DNA from: Paenibacillus alvei DSM 29 | Lineage (GTDB): Bacteria; Bacillota; Bacilli; Paenibacillales; Paenibacillaceae | Direction: 5' to 3' | DNA: 64,000 bases | Assembly (NCBI RefSeq): GCF_000293805.1 | Contig: NZ_AMBZ01000003.1 | Location: forward strand, 1-64,000 | Shown here: piece by piece, positions 16,470 through 24,280 of the stretch | Layout of the letters: every line of letters begins with the position of its first letter | Position numbering within the stretch: position 1 is the first letter of the stretch | Program-made: the position numbers and the translations under genes | Notes under the pieces: generated by a model | What the model was told of the DNA's origin: nothing | Database searches by the model: none | The model's input: the letters and a program-made list of their open reading frames with translations, nothing else

Positions 16470-16664
16470 ATGAAAGCCAAGGAAATCACAGTTGGATATA
16501 CGTTCACCAAGAATCTCGGAAACTATCAATCGGTGAAAGTAGACGCAAGCGTGACAATGGCTGTAGATGAAGGGGAATCCCCCGAAGTGGTTGCAGCTAC
16601 TGGATATAAATACTGCCGTGAACAAGTCAAGAAAGGCATTTCTGAATTTGGAAATGGGGTGTGA
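16470..16664 (+). CDS. Small hypothetical phage protein
   Basis: The ATG at 16470 follows AAGGACGG and gives 64 residues beginning MKAKEITVGYTFTKNLGNYQ, a short beta-rich protein found in early regions of similar prophages. An in-frame ATG at 16437 abuts the previous stop but has a poorer ribosome site. Confidence 0.6.
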   Translation: MKAKEITVGYTFTKNLGNYQSVKVDASVTMAVDEGESPEVVAATGYKYCREQVKKGISEFGNGV

Positions 16665-16667
16665 CCA

Positions 16668-17027
16668 ATGATTAAAACCGCTGATGGGTCGTACACACCG
16701 TCAGAACGAGATAGTAGTGAGCCACCACCTCTCAATCAAATTGCTCATAAACTGTTTAGTTTGGTGGAAATGGGTAGGACTACTGAGGAGTTAATCGAGA
16801 TTGGGGCATATTTCGGAACGTATGCATACAACATCGCCTCCGGATGGAGAGAAAAGTCAGAGTATAAAGCAGATCCCGATAGTGAGCTGCCTAATATGAA
16901 TGCATTTTTCGCTGCCAGACATCTTTACCATATGGTAGCAGAAGGTAAGACAACTGATGATCTACTAGAGATCGGTCGGCTGATTAAAGGGATCGCCAAG
17001 GAAAAAGAACGTGCCCTTCAACCATAG
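16668..17027 (+). CDS. Hypothetical phage protein with internal repeat
   Basis: The 119-residue protein contains two related helical segments, VEMGRTTEELIEIGAYFGTY and VAEGKTTDDLLEIGRLIKGI, so it is built from a duplicated unit of about 60 residues. No known function. It starts four bases after the previous gene. Confidence 0.65.
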   Translation: MIKTADGSYTPSERDSSEPPPLNQIAHKLFSLVEMGRTTEELIEIGAYFGTYAYNIASGWREKSEYKADPDSELPNMNAFFAARHLYHMVAEGKTTDDLLEIGRLIKGIAKEKERALQP

Positions 17028-17085
17028 TCACATGACGATTGTGAACTGGCACGACCATTACAGCTGAAGAACGGGGGAGAACGCT

Positions 17086-17244
17086 TTGAAAAACGGAAAG
17101 AATCCAACGCGCCGCCAGAAGATCGCAATTAAGGCAGCGGGGCTGACACCTGAAAACTGGCTTGTTATGAAGGTGGTAGGCGGCATGCTCCACCTTGTTC
17201 ACCGCCATGCAAATACACAAAAGCAAATTCCAATGGGGGAATAA
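17086..17244 (+). CDS. Small basic phage protein (DUF6906-like)
   Basis: A TTG at 17086 after GGGGGAG opens a 52-codon frame ending at 17244. It starts with MKNGKNPTRRQKIAIKAAGL and continues TPENWLVMK, a pattern I recall from short proteins in phages of Firmicutes (DUF6906). The basic N-terminus may bind nucleic acid. It ends four bases before the annealase start. Confidence 0.6.
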   Translation: MKNGKNPTRRQKIAIKAAGLTPENWLVMKVVGGMLHLVHRHANTQKQIPMGE

Positions 17245-17248
17245 AAAT

Positions 17249-18169
17249 ATGAGCACAGCAGTTCAAAACATAAATACACAAGCCGTTGTAGGCAGCTTCA
17301 CACAGTCTGAGCTTGACACTTTGAAGTCTACTATTGCGAAAGGGACATCCAACGAACAATTCGCACTATTCGTTCAAACATGTGCTCGTTCCGGACTTAA
17401 TCCATTCCTGAATCAGATTTACTGCATTGTGTACAACGGTAAGAACGGCCCAGTGATGAGCATCCAGATCGCCGTAGAAGGTATCGTTGCCTTGGCTAAA
17501 AAACATCCACAATACAAGGGATTTATCGCCGCTGAAATTCGCCAAAACGACCATTTCAAGGCAAAGATTCATACCGGAGAAGTAGAGCACGAACCGGATG
17601 TAATGAATCCAGGGGAAACGATTGGCGCGTACTGTGTTGCATATCGAGAAAATGCACCAAATGTATTGGTCATTGTACGGAGGGATCAGGTCGAACATCT
17701 GCTTAAAGGACGTAACAGCGATATGTGGCGGGATTACTTTGACGACATGATTGTTAAACACGCTATAAAAAGGGCGTTTAAACGTCAGTTTGGGATTGAG
17801 GTATCGGAAGATGAATACGTGCAACCGAATTCTATAGATAACACTGCATCATACGAGACACGAAAAGACATTACAGCGGATGTGGAGAGTGGTACACCTC
17901 AATTGCAGCAACCATTACAAAATAGCCAGAACGGTGAAAATGGCGAAATCAAGAAGGTACGCCGCGATATTAGCGCTGCTTTTAAGAAGCTTGGCATTAC
18001 TACTGAGAAGGCCATGACTGAGTATACAATGGCGCGTATGAAGCAAAAAGGTGATAAACCTACGCTTCAAGAGCTCACTGGCCTCCTGAAAGTGATGCAG
18101 CTTGAAATTGAAGAGAAGGAAGTGTTTGCAGACGGGGCGAGCGAAGCAGGCTTGGAGCCGCTGGAATGA
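17249..18169 (+). CDS. bet: Bet/RecT-family single-strand annealing recombinase
   Basis: The 306-residue protein has the Bet/RecT core: FALFVQTCARSGLNPFLNQI, YNGKNGPVMSIQIAVEGIVA and a KHAIKRAFKRQFGIE helix. These proteins coat single strands and anneal complementary DNA during phage recombination and replication. The ATG at 17249 is chosen; a longer in-frame extension overlaps the small gene upstream. The last 80 residues form a variable helical tail. The Rad50-like ATPase and the MBL protein flank it. Confidence 0.9.
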   Translation: MSTAVQNINTQAVVGSFTQSELDTLKSTIAKGTSNEQFALFVQTCARSGLNPFLNQIYCIVYNGKNGPVMSIQIAVEGIVALAKKHPQYKGFIAAEIRQNDHFKAKIHTGEVEHEPDVMNPGETIGAYCVAYRENAPNVLVIVRRDQVEHLLKGRNSDMWRDYFDDMIVKHAIKRAFKRQFGIEVSEDEYVQPNSIDNTASYETRKDITADVESGTPQLQQPLQNSQNGENGEIKKVRRDISAAFKKLGITTEKAMTEYTMARMKQKGDKPTLQELTGLLKVMQLEIEEKEVFADGASEAGLEPLE

Positions 18170-18915
18170 TTGAGGTCAAAGTCCTTGCATCCGGCTCTAC
18201 TGGAAACTGCGTCTGGCTCGGAAACGGAGGGGTCAGCATCCTAGTGGATGTCGGCCTCGCCAAAACAAAACTTGAAAAAATCTTGCTGCAGCAGGGGATT
18301 GATCCATCAAAGCTGGATGCCATCTTTATTACCCACGAACACGGGGATCACGTTAAGGGCATCGGCCTGGCTGACAAGTACAAGATTCCGGTTCGTGCAA
18401 GTGAGGGGACATTGAAGGATTTAAAACTGGAGACGGCAACCCCAATGAAGCAGGATACACTAATCGGTTTCAATGTATTCGAGGATTCAATTATGAACGT
18501 TCAAGCTTTTCCGGTGTCACATGACGCATATGAACCGTATGGATTCACATTCAGGGACAAGGATACAAAGGTCAGCGTCATGATGGATACCGGAATCGTG
18601 AACAGTGAAATGTTGAAGGCCATGGAGGGCAGCGACATTTATATATTTGAGTCGAATCATGACGTGGACATGCTGCAGAGTGGCGATTATCCAGAGATTA
18701 CGAAATCTAGGATTCTATCAGATAGTGGACATTTATCGAACCATGATGCAGCGGCTGCGCTTGCTCGGCTGGTCAGGGGTAAAGGCGAGCATATCTATTT
18801 AACTCACATGTCAGCAAGTAACAACATGCCAGCATTGGCAGAAATGACGGTCAAGCGGGCGCTGATGAAAAAGGGATTCAAAGCGGGAGTACATTATCAT
18901 TTACACGTTGTTTAG
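18166..18915 (+). CDS. MBL-fold metallohydrolase
   Basis: The 249-residue protein carries the metallo-beta-lactamase signature THEHGDHVKG (about residues 54-63), later DTG and SGHLSNHD metal ligands, and a final THMSASN. It resembles the YycJ/WalJ-type hydrolases, proposed double-strand exonucleases or DNA-repair enzymes, and similar proteins beside phage annealases. Its start overlaps the annealase stop (ATGA), so the two are translationally coupled; a nuclease that makes single strands for annealing is a reasonable but unproven role. Confidence 0.85.
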   Translation: MIEVKVLASGSTGNCVWLGNGGVSILVDVGLAKTKLEKILLQQGIDPSKLDAIFITHEHGDHVKGIGLADKYKIPVRASEGTLKDLKLETATPMKQDTLIGFNVFEDSIMNVQAFPVSHDAYEPYGFTFRDKDTKVSVMMDTGIVNSEMLKAMEGSDIYIFESNHDVDMLQSGDYPEITKSRILSDSGHLSNHDAAAALARLVRGKGEHIYLTHMSASNNMPALAEMTVKRALMKKGFKAGVHYHLHVV

Positions 18916-18931
18916 ATGGGAGGGGTGAGCG

Positions 18932-19765
18932 GTGCAAGGCTGGATCAAGATACATAGGAAGATAGGCGACAACCAGATATTCAAAGATCCATTCTTCCTG
19001 AAATTATGGATGATGTGCCTATTAAAAGCCGCTCACAAGCCCTATCGCCAGTTGGTAGGACGAAAGATGGTTCCTGTTGGAATAGGGCAATTCATTACTG
19101 GTGTAGGCTCAATTACGGATGAATTTAACGATGGGATAGTTGAGAAAAAGCATAAAAAGAGTAGTTCGACTGTCTGGCGCATGCTGCATGTGTTGGAGCA
19201 GGAGCAGATGATCCAGATCACTAGCTATACAAGATTCAGCATTGTGACAGTAGTCAATTGGTCGGAATACCAAACGGAAGAAGCGGAAAGCAAGCCGCAG
19301 CAGCAAGCACCACCTCCACCGCCTACCGAGCCGCCTAAGAAGAAGCCGAAGAAGTTTGCGGAGGACAGCACTTATTACAAGATGGCTGTTTACTTCAGGG
19401 GCAAGGTGGATGCCATGGCAGCAGATCATGGGCTGCATAATGTTACGAAGCGAGCCAACATGCAAAGCTGGGCGAAGGATTTCCAGTTGCTTGTTGAACG
19501 TGATGGTCAAAAGGACAAACATCTCATTTTAGCGGTGATGGAATGGGTTGTACAGGATGATTTTTGGATGGATAAGGTTTTGTCTGCAAAGAAATTTAGG
19601 GAGCAGTTTCCCAAGCTTGTACTAGCTATGCGTAAGCAGAAAAAGAAGCCTAATATGCCGACCACAGAGGAACGGCAGAAAAAGCAGGATTTCGATGATA
19701 AATTACGGGAATGGGTGATGGAGGGTGGAAACCCCGATGATTTCAGATATGACGATTCTTCATGA
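18932..19765 (+). CDS. Phage replication initiator / replisome organiser
   Basis: The N-terminal 115 residues (WIKIHRKIGDNQIFKDPFFL, VPVGIGQFITG, SSSTVWRMLHVLEQEQMI) match the winged-helix replisome organiser found in many Gram-positive phages. A Pro/Gln/Lys linker (about 120-145) leads to a C-terminal domain of about 100 residues, DnaD-like in position. Such proteins bind the phage origin and recruit the helicase encoded next. The GTG start follows GGGAGGGG. Confidence 0.8.
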   Translation: MQGWIKIHRKIGDNQIFKDPFFLKLWMMCLLKAAHKPYRQLVGRKMVPVGIGQFITGVGSITDEFNDGIVEKKHKKSSSTVWRMLHVLEQEQMIQITSYTRFSIVTVVNWSEYQTEEAESKPQQQAPPPPPTEPPKKKPKKFAEDSTYYKMAVYFRGKVDAMAADHGLHNVTKRANMQSWAKDFQLLVERDGQKDKHLILAVMEWVVQDDFWMDKVLSAKKFREQFPKLVLAMRKQKKKPNMPTTEERQKKQDFDDKLREWVMEGGNPDDFRYDDSS

Positions 19766-21053
19766 TTTGCAAGCAGAACAAGCGGTGATCGGATCTATAT
19801 TCCTTGATCCAGCAGCAATCAATGACGTGATGTTCCTGTCAGATAGAGACTTTGCAAATGCACAGCACAGGTTGATTTTCCAAGTCATGCTCAACCTATC
19901 AAAAAGGGAAATTCCCATCGACATCATAACCGTCACTGAAGAGTTCAAAAAATTCAACCGTGTTCAGGATATGGGTAGTGTTTCATATCTTTCACATCTA
20001 GCAAATTCAGCTCCAACCGCTGCCAACATTCAGTATTATGGTCAGATCGTTCGCTCCAAGGCTATCAGACGACGGGCAGTGGAGTATGGGAACAAGCTTA
20101 TTAATATGGCAGGTGAAGACTTCGAAACGGACGAGGACTTTCTTGCTGCGGTAGAAGAAGAGGTTCTCGAGCTTCGACCGATATCATTCTCACGTATGCG
20201 CAGCATGAAGGAATCGAAGAAGGATTATTTCGAACATCTGAAAACGAAGGCTGCCAAACTTCAAACTGGATTGTTCAATCAGTTCGACGAATGGGCGCAA
20301 TTGTGGCGGGGATGGCTTTATGTATTAGCAGGGCGTCCTGGTGTTGGGAAGACGGCCAAGGCTTTGATGCTCGGATACGGTATAGCAAAAAATAACCCTG
20401 GTGCGGGCACAGTAATGATTTGGTCACAAGAAATGGACGAAAACGAGGTCAAGGATCGATTGGTATCGATGATCGCAGGAGTCAATTATCCGCGACTAAT
20501 TCGAAAAGGCGGGGACGATGGCTTTACTCCAGAAGAGTGGAAGAAAATAGACGCAGCTTATTCAGAAATTGAAAAGCTTCCGTTGTACATCCAGGACAGT
20601 GCCGGAGTAACCATTGATGAAATACGAGCAACAGTGAAGCAGTTCAAGAAGCGTCATGGTAAGGTGGCAGCTGTCATTGTAGATTATCTTCAGATCATGG
20701 AGATACCACAGAAGAAAAACGAGACACGCGCCCAGGCAATCGGCAAAGTAACCCGTACAGCGAAGACACTGGCACGCCGAAACAAGATGGTTTTCATTCT
20801 TCTGAGCCAGCTGGATCGCAGTGTAGACAATGAGGAGCCGAAGCTTCGCCACCTGAAAGAATCCGGTTCTATTGAGCAGGATGCTGACGTTGTGGAGTTC
20901 CTTTGGTACAACCACAACGACCAGCCTGAGAGAAACAAAAAGATAATAGATTCTATCTTCGCGAAAGGACGGAACGTTGGAACCAATCGCTTTAGGCTCG
21001 ACTTCCAATGGTGGTATCAAAAATTCGTAGAGATACCGAAGAAGACGCCATGA
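19737..21053 (+). CDS. dnaB: DnaB-like replicative helicase
   Basis: The 438-residue protein has the N-terminal helical domain (LQAEQAVIGSIFLDPAAI) and the RecA-like core with Walker A GRPGVGKTAKA and Walker B VIVDYLQIM. A C-terminal LRESGSIEQDADV-type sequence reads here LKESGSIEQDADV. It unwinds DNA at the phage fork as a hexamer. The ATG at 19737 lies 29 bases inside the initiator gene, after GGAGGGTGG, so the two are coupled. Confidence 0.92.
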   Translation: MISDMTILHDLQAEQAVIGSIFLDPAAINDVMFLSDRDFANAQHRLIFQVMLNLSKREIPIDIITVTEEFKKFNRVQDMGSVSYLSHLANSAPTAANIQYYGQIVRSKAIRRRAVEYGNKLINMAGEDFETDEDFLAAVEEEVLELRPISFSRMRSMKESKKDYFEHLKTKAAKLQTGLFNQFDEWAQLWRGWLYVLAGRPGVGKTAKALMLGYGIAKNNPGAGTVMIWSQEMDENEVKDRLVSMIAGVNYPRLIRKGGDDGFTPEEWKKIDAAYSEIEKLPLYIQDSAGVTIDEIRATVKQFKKRHGKVAAVIVDYLQIMEIPQKKNETRAQAIGKVTRTAKTLARRNKMVFILLSQLDRSVDNEEPKLRHLKESGSIEQDADVVEFLWYNHNDQPERNKKIIDSIFAKGRNVGTNRFRLDFQWWYQKFVEIPKKTP

Positions 21054-21283
21054 AGATACAAACCGAAGAGGAATATCAGCAGACGATTGAACGGATTATC
21101 AAAGGCGCGGAGATGATAGACCACCCTTTGACCACGCCCGAAAAACGCGAGAAATACATGCAATTATACGATACATTGGTCGCCGCGGCACGAGAATACC
21201 TGATGCGTGAATGTGCCGAGAAATTCCCGTATTTGAAGCAGATTTATAGTGAACATGGGCTGCTTCCGAATGAAGGGGTGTAA
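21050..21283 (+). CDS. Small hypothetical phage protein
   Basis: The ATG at 21050 overlaps the helicase stop (ATGA) and gives 77 helical, charged residues (MKIQTEEEYQQTIERIIKGA). No motif. The position suggests an accessory replication factor, but nothing in the sequence shows this. Confidence 0.6.
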   Translation: MKIQTEEEYQQTIERIIKGAEMIDHPLTTPEKREKYMQLYDTLVAAAREYLMRECAEKFPYLKQIYSEHGLLPNEGV

Positions 21284-21288
21284 ACGGA

Positions 21289-21429
21289 ATGAGTGATTAT
21301 TATCTGATCGGAGAAGTCGAAAAGTGTACTGCATGTAATGGAAGAGGATATACATCTTCGGAGAACCATCCTGATTGTCCAGTGTGCAGCGGTGCAGGAT
21401 ATGTAGAGATTGAGGAGGGGACGGATTGA
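21289..21429 (+). CDS. 46-residue DnaJ-type zinc-finger protein
   Basis: ATG at 21289 after GAAGGGGTG, ending at 21429. The peptide has CTACNGRGY and CPVCSGAGY, two CxxCxGxG modules as in the cysteine-rich domain of DnaJ, separated by 13 residues. It is a free-standing single zinc finger; it may be a chaperone-like adaptor or a structural zinc protein. Its stop overlaps the next start. Confidence 0.65.
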   Translation: MSDYYLIGEVEKCTACNGRGYTSSENHPDCPVCSGAGYVEIEEGTD

Positions 21430-21662
21430 AAGAGATAAAGATCAAGCTTAATCCTGAACAACGGTTTTTGATAGAGTCGCAGAACGATTGTGCCATTTTG
21501 CTTGCCGATGAAATTGAAATAAGCCCTAGTCATTCACAAGTGATCTTGTCCGGTGCTTGGGTAGATTATGACCCTGAAAAAGTGGAGTTCAAACCAGGCA
21601 AACGTCACAAGATGCTGCTGGATGTCAAAGAGAGCGACGTTTGGCCAGAGGACGACGAATAG
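21426..21662 (+). CDS. Small hypothetical phage protein
   Basis: A TTG at 21426 overlaps the previous stop, after GAGGAGGGG. The 78-residue acidic protein (MKEIKIKLNPEQRFLIESQN) has no family I recognise. Confidence 0.55.
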   Translation: MKEIKIKLNPEQRFLIESQNDCAILLADEIEISPSHSQVILSGAWVDYDPEKVEFKPGKRHKMLLDVKESDVWPEDDE

Positions 21663-21664
21663 AA

Positions 21665-21847
21665 ATGACCAGTCCACTCCATGAAATCATGATGATATCT
21701 CATTTGCTGCCGACAGAAGTCCTGGCTGACATTAATCAACGCATTGGTGACTGGCTGGCAATGGGCGGGAATGAATCAGATACGTACATCGAGCAGCAGT
21801 TGAACTTCGCAAAAAGATTTTTACCATCACAAAAAGGAGATGTTTGA
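21665..21847 (+). CDS. Small phage protein (DUF6877-like)
   Basis: The ATG at 21665 gives 60 residues, MTSPLHEIMMISHLLPTEVL followed by ADINQRIGDWLAMGGNESDT. This pattern recurs in short early proteins of phages of Bacillus and Paenibacillus (DUF6877). Function unknown. An earlier in-frame ATG would overlap the upstream gene without a ribosome site. Confidence 0.6.
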   Translation: MTSPLHEIMMISHLLPTEVLADINQRIGDWLAMGGNESDTYIEQQLNFAKRFLPSQKGDV

Positions 21848-21848
21848 A

Positions 21849-22274
21849 ATGCAAATGCAAAAATATATCGTTGTGGCACTTCCAGTAATCGATTATCCGG
21901 TGAAAGGTTACGCTCCGAATGATCAGCGTCTGAAGCTTCATGAAGAAATTCAGGAGCTTTGGAACGAAGCTGAAGCTGGCAAGATGGATATCCGCAAGCT
22001 GCTTTCGGAATATATCGATGTCGGTCAGATGATCGCCGGATTGATTCGCAGCCAGGCGAAAGATACGCTCGCCGGACAAGCCATTGAGGATGTTGTTCAT
22101 GATGTCTTCCGGAAAGCAAATATCGACCATATGAAGAAGATGGAAAGATACGCCGAGGAACGGGGATGGGCTATCTTGTCTGGAAATCACGCTCAACCTA
22201 GCTTTTCTACAGGCGGTAAGCTTGTGATGGATAAATCCATTCACCCATTATCTAATAGTCCGATTTATCGCTAG
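21849..22274 (+). CDS. MazG-like NTP pyrophosphohydrolase-type protein
   Basis: The ATG at 21849, nine bases after AAAGGAG, opens a 141-residue protein. Residues 25-70 (LKLHEEIQELWNEAEAG and LLSEYIDVGQMIAG) have the helix-ExxE/ExxD pattern of MazG-type all-alpha NTP pyrophosphatases. Those hydrolyse (d)NTPs to monophosphates and may shape nucleotide pools or counter alarmone signalling. The remainder is variable. Confidence 0.65.
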   Translation: MQMQKYIVVALPVIDYPVKGYAPNDQRLKLHEEIQELWNEAEAGKMDIRKLLSEYIDVGQMIAGLIRSQAKDTLAGQAIEDVVHDVFRKANIDHMKKMERYAEERGWAILSGNHAQPSFSTGGKLVMDKSIHPLSNSPIYR

Positions 22275-22310
22275 AAACGCCAAAAAATCAGCAATGATAG
22301 GGGTGATAGC

Positions 22311-22565
22311 ATGGCGTATCCGAGAGATGAACAGGAAACGTCAGCAGTATACGATCCAGTAACAGACCAGTGGACGGTGTACAGCACATTGAAAAGGCAC
22401 ATTACACGACTGCAGAAAGTCGGGGGTGAGCCGGTTCAGAAAGAAGTCGAGGACGGCAGGATCATAGCTGGCAAGTGGGTGCTTGGCGGGAAGCAAGTTA
22501 GATTTGCAAAGCCGTATGAGCCCAAGGAAAAGGACGGTGACGGCGATGCGGTATGTGGGGATTGA
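22311..22565 (+). CDS. Small hypothetical phage protein
   Basis: The ATG at 22311 follows GGGGTGATAG and gives 84 basic residues. It overlaps the resolvase start by 20 bases. It contains VYDPVTDQWTVYSTLKRHIT and no known motif. Confidence 0.55.
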   Translation: MAYPRDEQETSAVYDPVTDQWTVYSTLKRHITRLQKVGGEPVQKEVEDGRIIAGKWVLGGKQVRFAKPYEPKEKDGDGDAVCGD

Positions 22566-23157
22566 CCCGAGTACTAAAACCGGATTCGTTGCACTTGATC
22601 AAGCGGGGAATGTATTGGTTGAGAAAGAGTTGACCGGAATCGGGAAAGAGGACCCAAAGAGAATGGCTTCCATGATCCGCGAGGTGATTGCTTATCTTCG
22701 GCGTGACGACGTGGTGTGCATAGAAGGATTCGGCTTTGCATCTCAGCAAGCTGTCCAGCTCGGTGGCATCGGTTGGGGAATTCGGATAGCAATGTACTGT
22801 CGGGGCATGGAATACATCGAAGCTGCCCCAAGCCAGTTGAAGAAATTCGCAAGCGGTAAGGGCACGACGAAGAAGGACGAACTTGGCATTCATATATACA
22901 AGCGTTGGGGATACGAGCACAGAAGCGATAACGTTCGGGATGCTTACGTACTCGCGCGGATTGCAATGGAAATCGACGAAGCTCAAAAAACGGGGTACAT
23001 CAAGAAAGTACCAATCCATCAAGGCGAAGTTGTTCAAGCAATATTGCATCCACCAGAAAAGAAAAAGAAGAAAAACGAGCATAGCCCGGTCATGCAGGCG
23101 CGGGATGGGATACTCCTGCGCCTAAAACAGAACATGTATTCGCAAAAATCAATATAA
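22546..23157 (+). CDS. RuvC-like Holliday junction resolvase
   Basis: The 203-residue protein starts MRYVGIDPSTKTGFVAL, the first acidic strand of the RNase H-like RuvC fold; later acids lie in CIEGFGF and DNVRDAYVLARIA. With these it would cut four-way junctions during phage recombination or packaging. A Lys-rich C-terminal tail (about residues 165-180) may aid DNA binding. The ATG at 22546 follows AAGGACGGTGA inside the upstream gene. Confidence 0.85.
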   Translation: MRYVGIDPSTKTGFVALDQAGNVLVEKELTGIGKEDPKRMASMIREVIAYLRRDDVVCIEGFGFASQQAVQLGGIGWGIRIAMYCRGMEYIEAAPSQLKKFASGKGTTKKDELGIHIYKRWGYEHRSDNVRDAYVLARIAMEIDEAQKTGYIKKVPIHQGEVVQAILHPPEKKKKKNEHSPVMQARDGILLRLKQNMYSQKSI

Positions 23158-23215
23158 GGCGGATGCCCTGTGCGGGTGGGTAATGGACGTCCGCCCAGGG
23201 AAGCGAGGGGATAGA

Positions 23216-24280
23216 ATGAACAACACAGTTAACGTCATGAACATATCTTTCGGCAAGGATAGCACGGCCATGTGGATTTACGCGCTGGAGCAAGGCGTGG
23301 ATATCATGCCGGTGTTTTGTGACACGGGAAACGAGCATCCATTGGTATATGAGTATGGGGAGTATTTAGAAAAGCAGCTCGGGCCCATTCGGCGGATCAA
23401 AGCTGATTTCTCAGAACAAATAGCACGAAAGCGTGAATATGTACAAAAGCACTGGCCCCAAAAGCTTACTACCGACGTTCCCGGGCACTGGCACTATATC
23501 GGACCAGTGGGAGAGCGAGAGGCTGCTGAAGAGCCCCCGGAAAAACCGGATGATCCGAGTAGGCAAATAGAGATTGGTCACTGGAGATGGTACCCGGAGC
23601 AAAAAGGCATGTCGGACAAGGAGGCAGCCGAGGTTATTGAGACGGCGTTGAGCGTACTGCATCCAACCGGAAATCCGTTTTTAGACCTTTGCTTGTGGAA
23701 AGGGCGCTTCCCATCAACTCGACGGCGATTTTGTACGGTTGAACTGAAAGTAAGGCCGACGGAGGAACAGGTTTATTTCCCACTGCTTGAGGCGGGGCAC
23801 GAGGTTGTGAGCTGGCAAGGCGTACGAGCGCAGGAGAGCGCGGCCCGGGCAAAGCTGCCGGAACGGGAGAACACGCCAGAAGGATACGAGATATACCGAC
23901 CGCTACTCCGTTGGGCAGTGGATGATGTTTTCGCAATACATCGCAAGCATGGGATTGAGCCGAATCCTTTGTACAAGCTCGGAATGGGAAGAGTAGGTTG
24001 CATGCCATGTATCAACTGTAATAAGTCCGAGTTGTTTGAGATAGCCCGCCGATTCCCTTCCGAAATCGAAAGGGTTGCAAAATGGGAGCAGCTTGTAAAA
24101 ATGGCAAGCAAAAGACAGGGTGCATCATTTTTCCCAACAGCGAACGGGAATGGAGACGGAATTCAAGAGGTTGTCGAGTGGTCTAAAACGGCATACGGCG
24201 GTAAGCAATACGACCTTATCAAAGCATTGGAATGGGAAGACGTACCGCAATGTTCAAGCGTTTATGGGTTATGCGAATGA
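23216..24280 (+). CDS. PAPS-reductase-family ATP pyrophosphatase
   Basis: The 354-residue protein has the N-type ATP-pyrophosphatase loop SFGKDSTAM at about residues 10-18, and a C-terminal cysteine cluster GCMPCINCNK that could bind an Fe-S cluster or zinc. It belongs to the phosphoadenosine phosphosulfate reductase superfamily, which also contains DndC-like DNA phosphorothioation enzymes. Members are common in phages, often beside DNA-modification genes. Its stop overlaps the cytosine methyltransferase start. A role in DNA modification or sulfur metabolism is plausible. Confidence 0.8.
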   Translation: MNNTVNVMNISFGKDSTAMWIYALEQGVDIMPVFCDTGNEHPLVYEYGEYLEKQLGPIRRIKADFSEQIARKREYVQKHWPQKLTTDVPGHWHYIGPVGEREAAEEPPEKPDDPSRQIEIGHWRWYPEQKGMSDKEAAEVIETALSVLHPTGNPFLDLCLWKGRFPSTRRRFCTVELKVRPTEEQVYFPLLEAGHEVVSWQGVRAQESAARAKLPERENTPEGYEIYRPLLRWAVDDVFAIHRKHGIEPNPLYKLGMGRVGCMPCINCNKSELFEIARRFPSEIERVAKWEQLVKMASKRQGASFFPTANGNGDGIQEVVEWSKTAYGGKQYDLIKALEWEDVPQCSSVYGLCE

